A stretch of 41,038 nt of DNA from Hoeflea sp. BAL378 (GCF_000759435.1 NZ_JRJG01000011.1:1-41038); one strand, 5' to 3'. Positions 27,025 to 35,762 are shown, numbered from the stretch's first letter. Notes: generated by a model from the sequence alone, not told the origin. Made by a program: numbers and translations.

Positions 27025-27327
27025 ATGTCCCGCCAAAGCCGCATTGAAACAGCGTTGACCGAGCGCTTTGAGCCCGAACGGCTTGTGGTGATCAACGAAA
27101 GCCATCTGCACGCCGGTCATCACCATTCCGGCAGCGATCACCATGAGGCCTTCGACGGCTCCGGCGAAACCCATTTCCGCATCCGCATCGTCGCCGCGGC
27201 GTTTTCGGGCATGAGCCGCGTCGACCGGCACCGCGCCGTCAACGCCCTGCTCAAGGATGAACTCGACGCCGGCCTTCACGCCATGGCGGTGGAAGCGGCG
27301 GCCCCCGGCGAAGCAACCCGCTGGTAG
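27025..27327 (+). CDS. bolA: BolA family protein
   Basis: A 100-residue BolA protein. The family partners monothiol glutaredoxins in [2Fe-2S] handling and affects envelope and stress physiology. It shows LVVINESHLHAG, a His-rich loop (HLHAGHHHSGSDHH, about 27-40), the helix-turn region MSRVDRHRAVNALLKDEL and the invariant histidine at about H85, a probable cluster ligand. The ATG at 27025 has AGGAG 8 nt upstream. It is divergent from the J-domain gene across 146 bp, and the adjacency to chaperone and cobaltochelatase genes is suggestive of metal-cofactor biology, but that is inference. Confidence 0.92.
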   Translation: MSRQSRIETALTERFEPERLVVINESHLHAGHHHSGSDHHEAFDGSGETHFRIRIVAAAFSGMSRVDRHRAVNALLKDELDAGLHAMAVEAAAPGEATRW

Positions 27328-27372
27328 CCTCTCCGTCCTGCCTGACTGGGGTCGGCTCCCCCTGCAGCCGCT

Positions 27373-28668
27373 TCACACCTTGTCCGCGGGCCTGATTCTG
27401 AGCCGCGTGATCCTGTTGCGGTCCCGCTTCATCACGATGAAGCGCTTGCCGTGGAAGGTGAAGGCCTGCTTCTCCTCGGGAATGGTCTGGGACTCATGGA
27501 TCACCAGGCCCGCCACGGTAGTGGCCTCGTCGTCGGGCAGCGACCAGTCGAGCGCCCGGTTGAGATCCCGGATCGGCACGGAGCCATCGACCACGATCGA
27601 CCCGTCCGCCTCCTGGCGCACGCCCTGGACCTCGGTGTCGTGCTCGTCGGCAATGTCGCCCACGATCTCCTCGAGGATGTCCTCGAGCGTCACCAGCCCT
27701 TCCACCTCGCCATATTCATCCACCACGATGGCGATATGCGCCTTGCGCCGCAGGAAGGCGTTGAGCTGGTCGGGCACGCTGGTCGTGTCGGGCACGAACC
27801 AGGGCTTCTGGGCGATCTTGACCACATCCATCCGGTGCGGCTCGTTGGAGACTTCGGCCAGCACCCTGAGCACGTCCTTGGCATGGACGATGCCGATGAT
27901 GTTGTCGGTCGTGCCGCGCCAGACCGGCATTCTCGTGTAGGGGCTCTCGAGCACCATGCGGACATTGGTCTCCGGCGTGTCGTCTGCATTGAGCATGCGC
28001 ATCGACGTGCGGTGGACCATCAGGTCCGACACTTCCAGTTCGCCCAGATCCAGCACGCCGCCAAGCCGGTCCCGGTCTGCCTTGACCACGGACCCTTCGC
28101 GGTGAAGCAGGTCGACCGCGCCACGGATCTCCTCGTGCGCCGACAGCATCGAGACTTCGGACCCGAAGGTGATGCCGAAGATCGACATGATCTTGCGCAC
28201 GATCCAGTTGATGAAGCTCGACAGCGGGCCGACGACAAAGACGAAGGCCTTGACCAGCGGCGCCACGAAGAGGGCGAACCGGTCGGGCGCCGAAATCGCC
28301 CAGCTTTTCGGCAGCACTTCGGCAAAGATCACCAGCAGCAGGGTCATGGTCAGCGTCGCCACGGCGACACCGGAATCGCCGAAGATCGACAACAGCACGC
28401 TGGTGGCCAGCGCCGAGGCCAGGATGTTGACCAGGTTGTTGCCGATCAGCAGCGCACCGATCAGCCGGTCCTTGCGTTCAATGAGCACGTTGACCGTTCC
28501 GGCCCTGAGGTCGCCGCCCACTTCCAGCGAGTGCATCCGCGCCCGCGACGCCGCAGTCAGAGCCGTTTCAGACCCCGAGAAGAACGCCGACATGCCGATC
28601 AGGGCCAGAATCGCCAGGATCGTCAGCCCGTGTTCGCTCAGGAGTCCGCCAATGGTTTCAAGCATCAT
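27373..28668 (-). CDS. CorC/HlyC (CNNM/DUF21) membrane protein with CBS pair
   Basis: A 431-residue protein. The DUF21/CNNM membrane domain (about 1-190) has helices around LTILAILALIGMSAFFSGSE and VAVATLTMTLLLVIFAEVLP. A tandem CBS pair follows (about 205-335; ends in LVTLEDILEEIVGDI), then a C-terminal CorC_HlyC domain. Relatives export magnesium or support metal homeostasis, and the name 'hemolysin' is historical. ATG at 28668 overlaps the aroB stop by 4 nt (ATGA), so aroK-aroB-corC-like is one coupled unit. An adjacent ATG at 28665 is the alternative start. Confidence 0.93.
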   Translation of the reverse strand: MMLETIGGLLSEHGLTILAILALIGMSAFFSGSETALTAASRARMHSLEVGGDLRAGTVNVLIERKDRLIGALLIGNNLVNILASALATSVLLSIFGDSGVAVATLTMTLLLVIFAEVLPKSWAISAPDRFALFVAPLVKAFVFVVGPLSSFINWIVRKIMSIFGITFGSEVSMLSAHEEIRGAVDLLHREGSVVKADRDRLGGVLDLGELEVSDLMVHRTSMRMLNADDTPETNVRMVLESPYTRMPVWRGTTDNIIGIVHAKDVLRVLAEVSNEPHRMDVVKIAQKPWFVPDTTSVPDQLNAFLRRKAHIAIVVDEYGEVEGLVTLEDILEEIVGDIADEHDTEVQGVRQEADGSIVVDGSVPIRDLNRALDWSLPDDEATTVAGLVIHESQTIPEEKQAFTFHGKRFIVMKRDRNRITRLRIRPADKV

Positions 28669-29789
28669 GTCGCCCGCTTGTCTTCGAGAAATCGAAACAC
28701 TTCATCCCCCGGCACATTGTCGGCCACGAAGCACTGGCCGATCCCGCGCGTGAGAATAAAGGTCAGCGCACCGCGCCGGACCTTCTTGTCCTGCGCGATG
28801 TGCGTCATCAGTATATCGGTCGCCGGCAGCCCGCCTTCAATATCCTTGATCCGCGTCGGCAGGCCAACCTCGCGCAGATGACGCTCGACCCGGATCGCAT
28901 CGTCGGGGCTCGCCAGGTTCATCCGCGCGGAAAACTCGTGCGCCAGCACCATGCCGATGGCGACGCCCTCGCCGTGCACCAGCCGCGCCCCATCATAGCC
29001 TGTCGCGGCTTCCAGCGCATGGCCGAATGTGTGGCCCAGATTGAGCAGCGCCCGGGCGCCGCTTTCGCGTTCGTCGGCGGCCACCACGTCGGCCTTTGCC
29101 TGGCATCCCGTGGCGATGGCGTGAATGCGCGCCTCGCCGCCGGCGAACACCTCGCGCCAGTTGGCCTCGAGCCAGGCAAAGAAGTCCGGGCGGTCGATCA
29201 GCCCGTATTTCGCCACTTCGGCGTAGCCGGCGCGAAACTCGCGGATCGGCAATGTGTCGAGCACATCGGTGTCGGCCAGCACCAGCTCGGGCTGGTGAAA
29301 CACGCCGATCAGGTTCTTGCCGTGCGAGGCATTGATTCCGGTCTTGCCACCGACCGAGGAATCCACCTGCGCCAGCAGGCTGGTCGGGATCTGGATGAAG
29401 CCCATGCCGCGGCGCACGATGCCGGCGGCGAAGCCCGAAAGATCGCCGATCACGCCGCCGCCCAGCGCCACCACCGCGTCGCCGCGCTCGAGCCTTGCGC
29501 CGAGCACATGATCGCAGACCCGGATCAGCTCGTCGAAGCGCTTGGTCTTCTCGCCCGGCTCCAGCACCAGCGGCGCGGCCTCCACCCCGCCGGCGGCAAG
29601 GCTTGCAAGCAGCGCGTCGAGATGCGCGGCCGCGACATTGCGGTCGGTGATGACGGCGCAGCGGATGCCCGGCAGGCGCCCGGCGATCTCGGCGCCGGTC
29701 CGGGCGATCAGCCCGGGACCGATGACGATGTCATAGCTGCGCTCGCCGAGATCGACGCGAACGGTTCTGCGGGTGGGGGCATGGCTCAT
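28665..29789 (-). CDS. aroB: 3-dehydroquinate synthase
   Basis: Second enzyme of the shikimate pathway: it converts DAHP to 3-dehydroquinate using NAD and a divalent metal. It has 374 residues. It shows the NAD-binding GGGVIGDLSGFAAG, QIPTSLLAQVDSSVGGKTGIN, the metal-ligand region with GHTFGHALEA and VHGEGVAIGM, and the C-terminal DKKV segment. The start at 29789 overlaps the aroK stop by 4 nt (ATGA), and its own stop overlaps the next gene by 4 nt. Together with hisC/tyrA elsewhere in the window it serves aromatic amino acid supply. Confidence 0.96.
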   Translation of the reverse strand: MSHAPTRRTVRVDLGERSYDIVIGPGLIARTGAEIAGRLPGIRCAVITDRNVAAAHLDALLASLAAGGVEAAPLVLEPGEKTKRFDELIRVCDHVLGARLERGDAVVALGGGVIGDLSGFAAGIVRRGMGFIQIPTSLLAQVDSSVGGKTGINASHGKNLIGVFHQPELVLADTDVLDTLPIREFRAGYAEVAKYGLIDRPDFFAWLEANWREVFAGGEARIHAIATGCQAKADVVAADERESGARALLNLGHTFGHALEAATGYDGARLVHGEGVAIGMVLAHEFSARMNLASPDDAIRVERHLREVGLPTRIKDIEGGLPATDILMTHIAQDKKVRRGALTFILTRGIGQCFVADNVPGDEVFRFLEDKRAT

Positions 29790-30409
29790 GAGGTCGGCGC
29801 CTTTTCCTGATCGCGGTCCAGCCGGGCTATGGTGGCGATGGCTTCCGCGGCGATGGTTTCCTTGGGGTCATCGCGCGATTGCACCGTCAGATCCGCCGCG
29901 GCATAGACCGGATAGCGCTGCTCGAGCAGATTGGCCAGGGTCTGCCGGGGATTGGCGGTCTTGAGCAGCGGCCGCGAGTCGCGTTTGGACACCCGCGCCC
30001 ACAGCACCTCGAGATCGGCCTTGAGCCAGACCGACAGCCCGTGCGACAGCACCGCCGCGCGGGTGGCGTCGCTCATGAAGGCGCCGCCGCCGGTCGACAG
30101 CACCCTGGGACCGGTCTTGAGCAGCCGCTTGATCACCCGCGCCTCCAGCGCCCTGAACTCCGGTTCGCCATAGGCTTCGAACAGCTCGGGGATGGACATG
30201 CGCGACACCCGCTCGATCTCGTGGTCCGAATCGACAAACGGAATATCCAGCATCTGCGCGACAATCCGGCCGATGGCGGACTTGCCGGCGCCCATCAGGC
30301 CGACGAACACCAGATTGCGGCGGCCGAGCACGCGGCGCGCCCTGGCGATATCTTGCTCCAGCACACTCGGCTGCGGTTGCGTCAACACTCTCCCCCATCC
30401 CTGACGCAT
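29786..30409 (-). CDS. aroK: Shikimate kinase
   Basis: Phosphorylates shikimate at the 3-hydroxyl with ATP. Numbering from the ATG at 30409 (207 residues): P-loop GLMGAGKSAIGR at 37-48, shikimate-binding D in PFVDSDHEIE, GGG in STGGGAF at about 107-109, and the lid arginines in KRDSRPLL. The start is uncertain. The ATG at 30409 sits 3 nt from a palindrome (30412-30437) with no ribosome site, whereas GGGGGAG lies just before GTG 30388 / TTG 30385, which would give about 200 residues, close to rhizobial homologues. A longer reading to 30535 is unlikely. It is coupled to aroB by ATGA. Confidence 0.92.
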   Translation of the reverse strand: MRQGWGRVLTQPQPSVLEQDIARARRVLGRRNLVFVGLMGAGKSAIGRIVAQMLDIPFVDSDHEIERVSRMSIPELFEAYGEPEFRALEARVIKRLLKTGPRVLSTGGGAFMSDATRAAVLSHGLSVWLKADLEVLWARVSKRDSRPLLKTANPRQTLANLLEQRYPVYAAADLTVQSRDDPKETIAAEAIATIARLDRDQEKAPTS

Positions 30410-30411
30410 AT

Positions 30412-30437
30412 CTTTCAAACCGGATTCGATCTGAAAG
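30412..30437. repeat. Imperfect palindrome upstream of aroK, related to 7511-7534
   Basis: The outer arms CTTTCA and TGAAAG flank AACCGGATTCGATC. The core beginning TTCAAACCGG matches the hpt-side element at 19 of 22 positions in the opposite relative orientation to the downstream gene. It lies 3 nt upstream of the possible aroK ATG, and in the 226-bp region divergent to the small membrane ORF. Confidence 0.65.
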
Positions 30438-30576
30438 GAGCACTCTGCGCGGTTACCGGATGTTATTGCGTCCCCTGCGCGGCGATCCTGGCGCGCCTGG
30501 CTGTAATCCATTGGTTCGGGCCTTCTATTGGCCATGTCCGGCGGCGCGTCAAGCGCGCCTCATGGTTCGCCTCCGC

Positions 30577-30605
30577 CTTGAAACGGCGCGCACCCTGCCG
30601 CATAA
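30577..30605 (+). promoter_or_regulatory. Candidate promoter for small membrane ORF-xerD
   Basis: CTTGAA (30577-30582), 17 nt, GCATAA (30600-30605). The first hexamer is 5 of 6 to CTTGAC; the -10 is moderate. It would start transcription near 30612, leaving room for the GGAG ribosome site of the 47-residue protein. It is only a pattern match. Confidence 0.35.
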
Positions 30606-30635
30606 CAGCATCTTGGTCAGTTCGCCGGAGTCCTT

Positions 30636-30779
30636 ATGCCCTCACTGTTCCGATTTCTGTTTGTGTGCGCCGTGCTGGTCGGCATCGTCTACGGCGCAAT
30701 GTTCGCGCTGGTGATCTATGTGGAGCCCGTCGACCGTGAAATCACAGTGCGTGTCCCGACCGAGAAGCTAAACCGCTGA
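30636..30779 (+). CDS. 47-residue membrane protein upstream of xerD
   Basis: A small gene below the usual length cut-off. It reads [20 protein letters not shown], continues with the end of one membrane helix (to about residue 27) and closes with a charged tail that ends [16 protein letters not shown] lies 6 nt before the ATG and the stop is 17 nt before xerD, so it is well placed for co-expression. I recall small conserved proteins of this type, ending in a similar RVP-EKLN motif, in the same position in other Hyphomicrobiales; databases sometimes mislabel them. The function is unknown. N-in topology with a periplasmic tail is likely but not proven. Confidence 0.78.
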   Translation: MPSLFRFLFVCAVLVGIVYGAMFALVIYVEPVDREITVRVPTEKLNR

Positions 30780-30796
30780 CAAGGCGAAATCCAGCC

Positions 30797-31738
30797 ATGC
30801 GCGATCTGAGCGCCGCCAACGCCGAAGCCTTTCTCGAGATGATGAGCGCCGAGCGCGGCGCCGCCGCCAACACGCTCGAGGCCTACCGCCGCGATCTCGA
30901 TGACGCCTCCGCCGTGCTCAGATCGCTTGGATCGACCCTCGCCAGCGCCGGCGCGAACGACATAAGGGCCCTGATCGGCGATCTGGCCGCGCGCGGCTTT
31001 TCGCCCGCATCGCAGGCGCGGCGGCTCTCCGCGCTCAGGCAGTTCTACAAGTTTCTGCACGCCGAAGGCCTGCGCACGGACGACCCGACCGGCGTGATCG
31101 ACTCGCCGCGCAAGAGCCGGTCGCTGCCCAAGATCTTGAGCATCGATGATGTCTCCCGCCTGCTGGCTCAGGCGGAGGCGGATGTGGCGATGGCCAGGAC
31201 CCCGTCCGAGGCGCTGCAGCGCATCCGCTTCCGCGCGCTTCTGGAACTGCTCTACGCCACCGGCATGCGGGTCAGCGAACTGGTCAGCCTGCCCTACCGG
31301 GTGCTCGCCGACGAGGGCCGGTTCCTGGTGGTCCGCGGCAAGGGCGCCAAGGAGCGCATGGTGCCGATGTCGCGCCCGGCGCGCGCGGCACTCGACGTCT
31401 GGCTCGCGACCATCGGCGAAGCGGCCCAGGAGGCGGGCTTCCTGTTCCCGGCCAATTCGGCCGAGGGCCACCTGTCGCGCCAGGTCTTCGCCCGCGAGCT
31501 CAAGGACCTCGCCGGCCGCGCCGGGATCCCGGTGGCGCTGGTGTCGCCGCACGTGCTGCGCCATGCTTTCGCCAGCCATTTGCTGGCCGGCGGCGCGGAT
31601 CTGAGGGCAGTGCAGGAATTGCTGGGCCACGCCGATATTTCGACCACCCAAATCTACACGCACGTGCTCGACGAGCGGTTGCGACAACTTGTCAATGATC
31701 ATCACCCCCTTGCAAAAGCCACAAAAAGTCGCGATTAA
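30797..31738 (+). CDS. xerD: Site-specific tyrosine recombinase XerD
   Basis: Acts with XerC at dif to resolve chromosome dimers at division. It has 313 residues. An N-terminal core-binding domain is at about 4-95, and the catalytic domain holds R158 in [10 protein letters not shown]182 in GKGAKER, H252 and R255 in HVLRH, H278 in LLGHAD and the nucleophile Y287 in QIYTHV. All six catalytic positions are intact. Its place in a core gene run (aroK divergent, accA downstream), with no phage or island genes nearby, marks it as the housekeeping recombinase and not a mobile-element integrase. Confidence 0.94.
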   Translation: MRDLSAANAEAFLEMMSAERGAAANTLEAYRRDLDDASAVLRSLGSTLASAGANDIRALIGDLAARGFSPASQARRLSALRQFYKFLHAEGLRTDDPTGVIDSPRKSRSLPKILSIDDVSRLLAQAEADVAMARTPSEALQRIRFRALLELLYATGMRVSELVSLPYRVLADEGRFLVVRGKGAKERMVPMSRPARAALDVWLATIGEAAQEAGFLFPANSAEGHLSRQVFARELKDLAGRAGIPVALVSPHVLRHAFASHLLAGGADLRAVQELLGHADISTTQIYTHVLDERLRQLVNDHHPLAKATKSRD

Positions 31739-31838
31739 GCCCGCTTGCATGCGGCAAACTAACGCGTGACAGAAGCTTCTGACTGCGATTGAGTGTGCCC
31801 GGCGACGACAAATGCGGAGACCCGCGCGGAAAAGTTTG

Positions 31839-32795
31839 ATGCACCATTACCTTGATTTCGAAAAACCGATCTCCGACCTGGAGGGCAAGATCCACGAGTT
31901 GCGGAAGATCGCCTCCGAGGACGAGAGCATCGACACCGGCGACGAGATCGCGCGGCTCGAAACCAGGGCGCGCGACGCCATGGCCGACATCTATGGCAAG
32001 CTCAATCCCTGGCAGAAGACGCAGGTCGCCAGGCATCCCGACCGGCCGCATTTCGGCGACTACGCCAAGGGCCTGTTCGACGAGTTCACCCCGCTCGCCG
32101 GCGACCGGAAATTCGCCGAGGATGCGGCGATCCAGGCCGGCTTCGCGCGGTTTCGCGGCCAGCCGGTCGTGGTCATCGGCCAGGAAAAGGGCCACGACAC
32201 CAAGACCCGCATCCGCCACAATTTCGGCTCGGCGCGCCCGGAAGGCTACCGCAAGGCGATCCGCATCATGGAACTGGCCGACCGGTTCGCAATCCCGGTG
32301 ATCACCCTCGTTGACACGGCCGGCGCCTATCCCGGCGTCGGCGCCGAGGAGCGCGGCCAGGCCGAGGCCATTGCCCGCTCGACCGAGACCTGTCTCAATC
32401 TGCGCGCGCCCCTGATCTCGGTGATCATCGGCGAAGGCGGCTCCGGCGGCGCCATCGCGATCGCCACCGGCAACCGGGTCTACATGCTCGAACATTCGAT
32501 CTACTCTGTGATCTCGCCCGAAGGCGCCGCGTCGATTCTGTGGCGCGACGCGACGCGGGCGCGCGACGCCGCCACATCGATGAAGATCACCGCCGAGGAC
32601 CTGCGCGAGCTCGGCATCATCGACGGCATCATTCCCGAGCCGGTCGGCGGCGCCCATCGCGATCACGAAGGCGTGATTGCCCGCGCCGGCGACACGATCG
32701 CGGCGGCGCTTGAAGAGCTGTCGGGCCGTTCGGGCGACGAACTCAGGGCGGACCGGCGCAAGAAATTCCTCAAGATCGGGCGGCAGATCGGTTAG
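31839..32795 (+). CDS. accA: Acetyl-CoA carboxylase carboxyltransferase subunit alpha
   Basis: Alpha half of the carboxyltransferase that, with AccD, makes malonyl-CoA for fatty-acid synthesis. It has 318 residues, the normal length. The N-terminus [18 protein letters not shown] is the family opening. The crotonase-like core shows [38 protein letters not shown], the oxyanion-region [11 protein letters not shown] and [14 protein letters not shown] choose the ATG at 31839 because the longer reading from 31812 adds a basic stretch that homologues lack; GGA lies about 8-9 nt upstream. Confidence 0.95.
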   Translation: MHHYLDFEKPISDLEGKIHELRKIASEDESIDTGDEIARLETRARDAMADIYGKLNPWQKTQVARHPDRPHFGDYAKGLFDEFTPLAGDRKFAEDAAIQAGFARFRGQPVVVIGQEKGHDTKTRIRHNFGSARPEGYRKAIRIMELADRFAIPVITLVDTAGAYPGVGAEERGQAEAIARSTETCLNLRAPLISVIIGEGGSGGAIAIATGNRVYMLEHSIYSVISPEGAASILWRDATRARDAATSMKITAEDLRELGIIDGIIPEPVGGAHRDHEGVIARAGDTIAAALEELSGRSGDELRADRRKKFLKIGRQIG

Positions 32796-32815
32796 CGACC
32801 GCCGTAATCGAGCCA

Positions 32816-32833
32816 CAATTGCATCGGCAATTG
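32816..32833 (+). other. Inverted repeat downstream of accA
   Basis: Perfect 7-nt arms CAATTGC and GCAATTG around ATCG, 20 nt after the accA stop in the 195-bp gap before the L,D-transpeptidase gene. No T-run follows, so it is a weak or Rho-aided terminator candidate or a binding site. I see no other clear signal in this gap. Confidence 0.4.
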
Positions 32834-32990
32834 GGCCGCCCGAGACAGGCTATGTGCGGCCAATCGCGATGCGGTAAGGCTTCATGAACCATGTTTGCGT
32901 TAGTGTTGCAGTGAAATGCCCGGCCATGTGCAGCGTTGACAGCACCCTGTGAACACCGGGAACCCGCAATTGCGAAGTTCAAGAGACACC

Positions 32991-34292
32991 ATGACCCCAA
33001 TGCGCACGCTGCGATTCCTCCCCATCCTGCTTCTCGGCCTGACCGGATGCCAGGACGCGCTCGAATCCGTCTCCAACAAGGTCGAACACCCGCTGCCCGC
33101 CAAGCTCGTCAACAAGATGAAGGCGAACGACATGAGCACGCGGTCGCCCATCATGATGCGGATCTTCAAGGAAGAGGGCGTGCTCGAGGTCTGGAAGCAG
33201 AAGGGCAATGGCCGCTTCGACATCATCGCCTCCTACGAGATCTGCAAATGGTCGGGCGAGCTCGGACCCAAGTTCAAGGAGGGCGACCGGCAGGCGCCCG
33301 AGGGCTACTATCGGATCTACCCGGCGCAGATGAACCCGAAGTCGAGCTACTATCTGTCCTTCAACATGGGCTACCCGAACAGCTACGACCGTTCCTATGG
33401 CCGCACCGGCTCGAACCTGATGGTGCATGGCGCCTGTTCGTCGGCGGGCTGCTATTCCATGACCGACGAGCAGGTGCTGGAAATCTACGGCTTCGCCCGC
33501 GACGCCTTCAAGGGCGGACAGGAATATTTCCTGGTCGAGGCGCTGCCGTTCCGCATGACGCCCGAGAACATGGCGCGGCACCGCGACAGCGAGCATTTCG
33601 AATTCTGGAAGATGCTGAAGGTCGGCTACGATCATTTCGAACTGACCAAGCGCCCGCCGAAGGTGGACGTCTGCGAACGCCAGTATGTCTTCAACCAGAT
33701 TCCGCAGGTCGAAAACGCCAGCTTCCAGGCCACCGCGGCCTGTCCGCCGGCAAGCTTGCCGACCACGCTGGCCTCGGCCTACTTCGCCTATGAGAAGAGC
33801 TGGAACGAGAGTTTCAGCAAGGCCGTCGCCAAGCTGGATCACGAACAGGCCAGGCAGATCGCGGCCAACGAGGCGAAGGCCCAGGCCGAGGCCAAGCGCG
33901 CCGAGCGCGAGGCCGAACAGGCGGCCCGGATCGCCGCCAATGGCGGGCAATCCCCTGCCGTCCCCGTGCTCAGCCTGTTTTCGACCGGCAATCCGCTCAA
34001 GGCGCTCGCGGCCGGATCTCCGCCCGCCACGCCGCTGATGCCCGGGCAGCCCAATGCCGGCGCCGCCACCGCCGAAGCCGCCACCGCCGAAGCGGCAGCG
34101 ACCGAAGCCGCGCCGACCGCCGGGCAGACGGCCCCCGCCGCGGCCGAACTGGCAGCGCCTGCGCCCGATCTCGGCGGCGTCCCGGTTCCGGTCCCCAATC
34201 CCGCCGCCGCCGGACAGGTGGTCGCCGCCGAGCCGCTGCCTCAGCCGGCGCAGGCCAAGAAGCCGATGTGGAAGATCTGGAGCAGGAATTGA
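32991..34292 (+). CDS. YkuD-fold murein L,D-transpeptidase lipoprotein with Ala/Pro-rich tail
   Basis: A 433-residue predicted lipoprotein. After a hydrophobic leader the lipobox LTGC ends at C20. The YkuD catalytic domain (about 50-250) contains HGACSSAGCYSM with H146 and nucleophile C154, as in the YafK-like L,D-transpeptidase group that cross-links or trims peptidoglycan. A charged, Ala/Glu/Arg helical segment (about 280-320) then leads to a long low-complexity Ala/Pro/Thr tail (about 330-420) ending KKPMWKIWSRN. ATG 32991 has AGAGA 5 nt upstream; ATG 33000 is possible. The TusA gene overlaps its stop. The tail probably spans or contacts envelope layers, which is inference. Confidence 0.88.
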   Translation: MTPMRTLRFLPILLLGLTGCQDALESVSNKVEHPLPAKLVNKMKANDMSTRSPIMMRIFKEEGVLEVWKQKGNGRFDIIASYEICKWSGELGPKFKEGDRQAPEGYYRIYPAQMNPKSSYYLSFNMGYPNSYDRSYGRTGSNLMVHGACSSAGCYSMTDEQVLEIYGFARDAFKGGQEYFLVEALPFRMTPENMARHRDSEHFEFWKMLKVGYDHFELTKRPPKVDVCERQYVFNQIPQVENASFQATAACPPASLPTTLASAYFAYEKSWNESFSKAVAKLDHEQARQIAANEAKAQAEAKRAEREAEQAARIAANGGQSPAVPVLSLFSTGNPLKALAAGSPPATPLMPGQPNAGAATAEAATAEAAATEAAPTAGQTAPAAAELAAPAPDLGGVPVPVPNPAAAGQVVAAEPLPQPAQAKKPMWKIWSRN

Positions 34293-34516
34293 GCGTCTGC
34301 GAGACGCTGGACCTGCGCGGGCTCAAATGCCCGCTTCCGGTTCTGCGCACCCGCAGGCACCTGCGCGATCTGACGAGCGGCGCCCGGATCCGGGTCGAGA
34401 CCACGGATCCGCTGGCGGTGATCGACATTCCGCATTTCTGCCGGGAAGACGGCCATCAACTGCTGAGTAGCCAGCCGACCGACGGCGGCCACGCCTTCCT
34501 GATCGAGAAGGCGTGA
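34289..34516 (+). CDS. TusA-family sulfur-carrier protein
   Basis: A small cytoplasmic protein of the TusA/SirA family that hands persulfide sulfur to biosynthetic partners. It shows LDLRGLKCPLPVLRTRR with the CPxP cysteine (C14 in the 75-residue version) and the DPLAVIDIPHFC segment. I choose TTG at 34289, because GGAG at 34279-34282 lies 6 nt upstream and its TTGA overlaps the transpeptidase stop, the pattern of coupled translation. ATG at 34268 (82 residues) is the alternative but overlaps more and lacks a site. The partner proteins are not visible. Confidence 0.88.
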   Translation: MSVCETLDLRGLKCPLPVLRTRRHLRDLTSGARIRVETTDPLAVIDIPHFCREDGHQLLSSQPTDGGHAFLIEKA

Positions 34517-34535
34517 GCGGCTGAAAGCCTGACCG

Positions 34536-35744
34536 CTATCGCGCCGGGCGCAAGCCCGGAATGGCCAGCGGATTGTCGGTGAGCGCGGCCCGGTCGGGGC
34601 GTCCGATCCCGGGCTCGTCGGCAAAGGCCGAAAACAGCTCGGCGACGAAACCCTCCGGCATGTCCCGCGTGATCACCACCAGCCGCGTTTCCTGAGAGGC
34701 GCCCGCGGGCCAGGCCGGCAGCCGCACCGGCTCGGACATCAGGCTTTGCACCGCATGCAGCACCAGCGGGCGGGAGGGGTCGTCCGCCAGCCTGACGATT
34801 CCCTTCATCCGCAGCAGGTTCGGCCCGTGCGCCGACCGCAGCAGATCGAGAAACATCATCAGCGCGTCCGGCGAGATCGGCTTGCCGAAGACCAGCGAAT
34901 CCGCCCGGATTCCCGCATCATGCCGGTTCACGTCATGGGAATGGGCATGGTGATGATCATGGCCGTGGTGATGGTCATGGTCATGGTCATGATCGTGATC
35001 TTGGCCGTGGCCGTGGCCGTGGCCGTGATGATGAGGATCCTGACCGCTCTCCTTCGACCCCAGCCACCGCGCCACATCGAGGCCGCGGGTGGCGGGATCA
35101 TAGGCACCGGCGTCGAACAGAGCCTTCGCCGTGACCTCGGCGCTGTCGGCGTCGAGCAGCCGCGCCAGCGGATTGAGGCCCTCGAGGCGCGCGAGCAGCG
35201 CGTCGCGCGACGCCGCCAGCCCGGTTTTCGACAGCACCAGCGTGTCGGCCACCGCCACCTGGCGGCGCGCCTCCTCGTGCTCCGACAGCGTCGACAGGCC
35301 GTTGACGGCGTCGACGACGGTGACCACGCCTTCGAGCCGGTAGGATTGGCCGAGCGCCGGATGGCCGATCACCGACTGCATCACCGGCACCGGATCGGCG
35401 AGCCCCGTGGTCTCGATGACGACCCGCGAAAACGGCCGGACGCGGCCCGATTGCATCCGGTCCATCAGGTCGGCGAGAGTGTCCACCAGCTCGCCGCGCA
35501 CGGTGCAACACAGGCATCCGTCCGACAGTTCGATCACGCCGTCGCCCGAGCTTTCGACCAGCAGGTGATCGATGCCGACATCGCCGAATTCATTGATGAT
35601 CAGCGCCGCGTCGGTGAGCCACGGATCGCGGATCAGCCGGTTGAGCAAGGTGGTCTTGCCCGCGCCCAGGAACCCGGTCAGGATCGAGACGGGGACGCCC
35701 CGCGGCGCCGTCCAGGTGCTGCCGGATGAGGTCTCAGCGGTCAT
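34536..35744 (-). CDS. CobW/COG0523 G3E GTPase, His-rich
   Basis: A 402-residue GTP-dependent metallochaperone. Walker A is GFLGAGKTTL at 24-33, the metal-binding CLCC lies at 77-80, the switch region shows IETTGLADP, and the G4-like segment is LVLSKTGL. A very histidine-rich linker (about 236-272, HHHGHGHGHG and HDHDHDHHHG) resembles Zn/Co storage or delivery regions, and the CobW C-terminal domain follows. COG0523 proteins insert or shuttle Zn or Co; cobST are 9 kb away, so cobalt is one option, zinc the other. It starts 18 nt after the D,D-carboxypeptidase gene, so the two are co-transcribed. Confidence 0.92.
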   Translation of the reverse strand: MTAETSSGSTWTAPRGVPVSILTGFLGAGKTTLLNRLIRDPWLTDAALIINEFGDVGIDHLLVESSGDGVIELSDGCLCCTVRGELVDTLADLMDRMQSGRVRPFSRVVIETTGLADPVPVMQSVIGHPALGQSYRLEGVVTVVDAVNGLSTLSEHEEARRQVAVADTLVLSKTGLAASRDALLARLEGLNPLARLLDADSAEVTAKALFDAGAYDPATRGLDVARWLGSKESGQDPHHHGHGHGHGQDHDHDHDHDHHHGHDHHHAHSHDVNRHDAGIRADSLVFGKPISPDALMMFLDLLRSAHGPNLLRMKGIVRLADDPSRPLVLHAVQSLMSEPVRLPAWPAGASQETRLVVITRDMPEGFVAELFSAFADEPGIGRPDRAALTDNPLAIPGLRPAR

Positions 35745-35762
35745 CGCACGGCTCTTTCAGGG

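Noticed and set aside
27451-28881. 476-residue plus-strand open frame across the CorC/HlyC gene
   Set aside because: Antisense shadow of a clear membrane-protein gene; no ribosome site or motif.
30797-31738. XerD as an integrase of a mobile element
   Set aside because: Its motifs, length and neighbours (aroK, accA) are those of the housekeeping recombinase; no excisionase, phage gene or flanking repeat is present.
34932-35040. Short GTGGCC and CATGGT repeats as a DNA repeat element
   Set aside because: They are the codons of the His/Asp/Gly-rich linker in the CobW protein, in frame with it, and need no other explanation.
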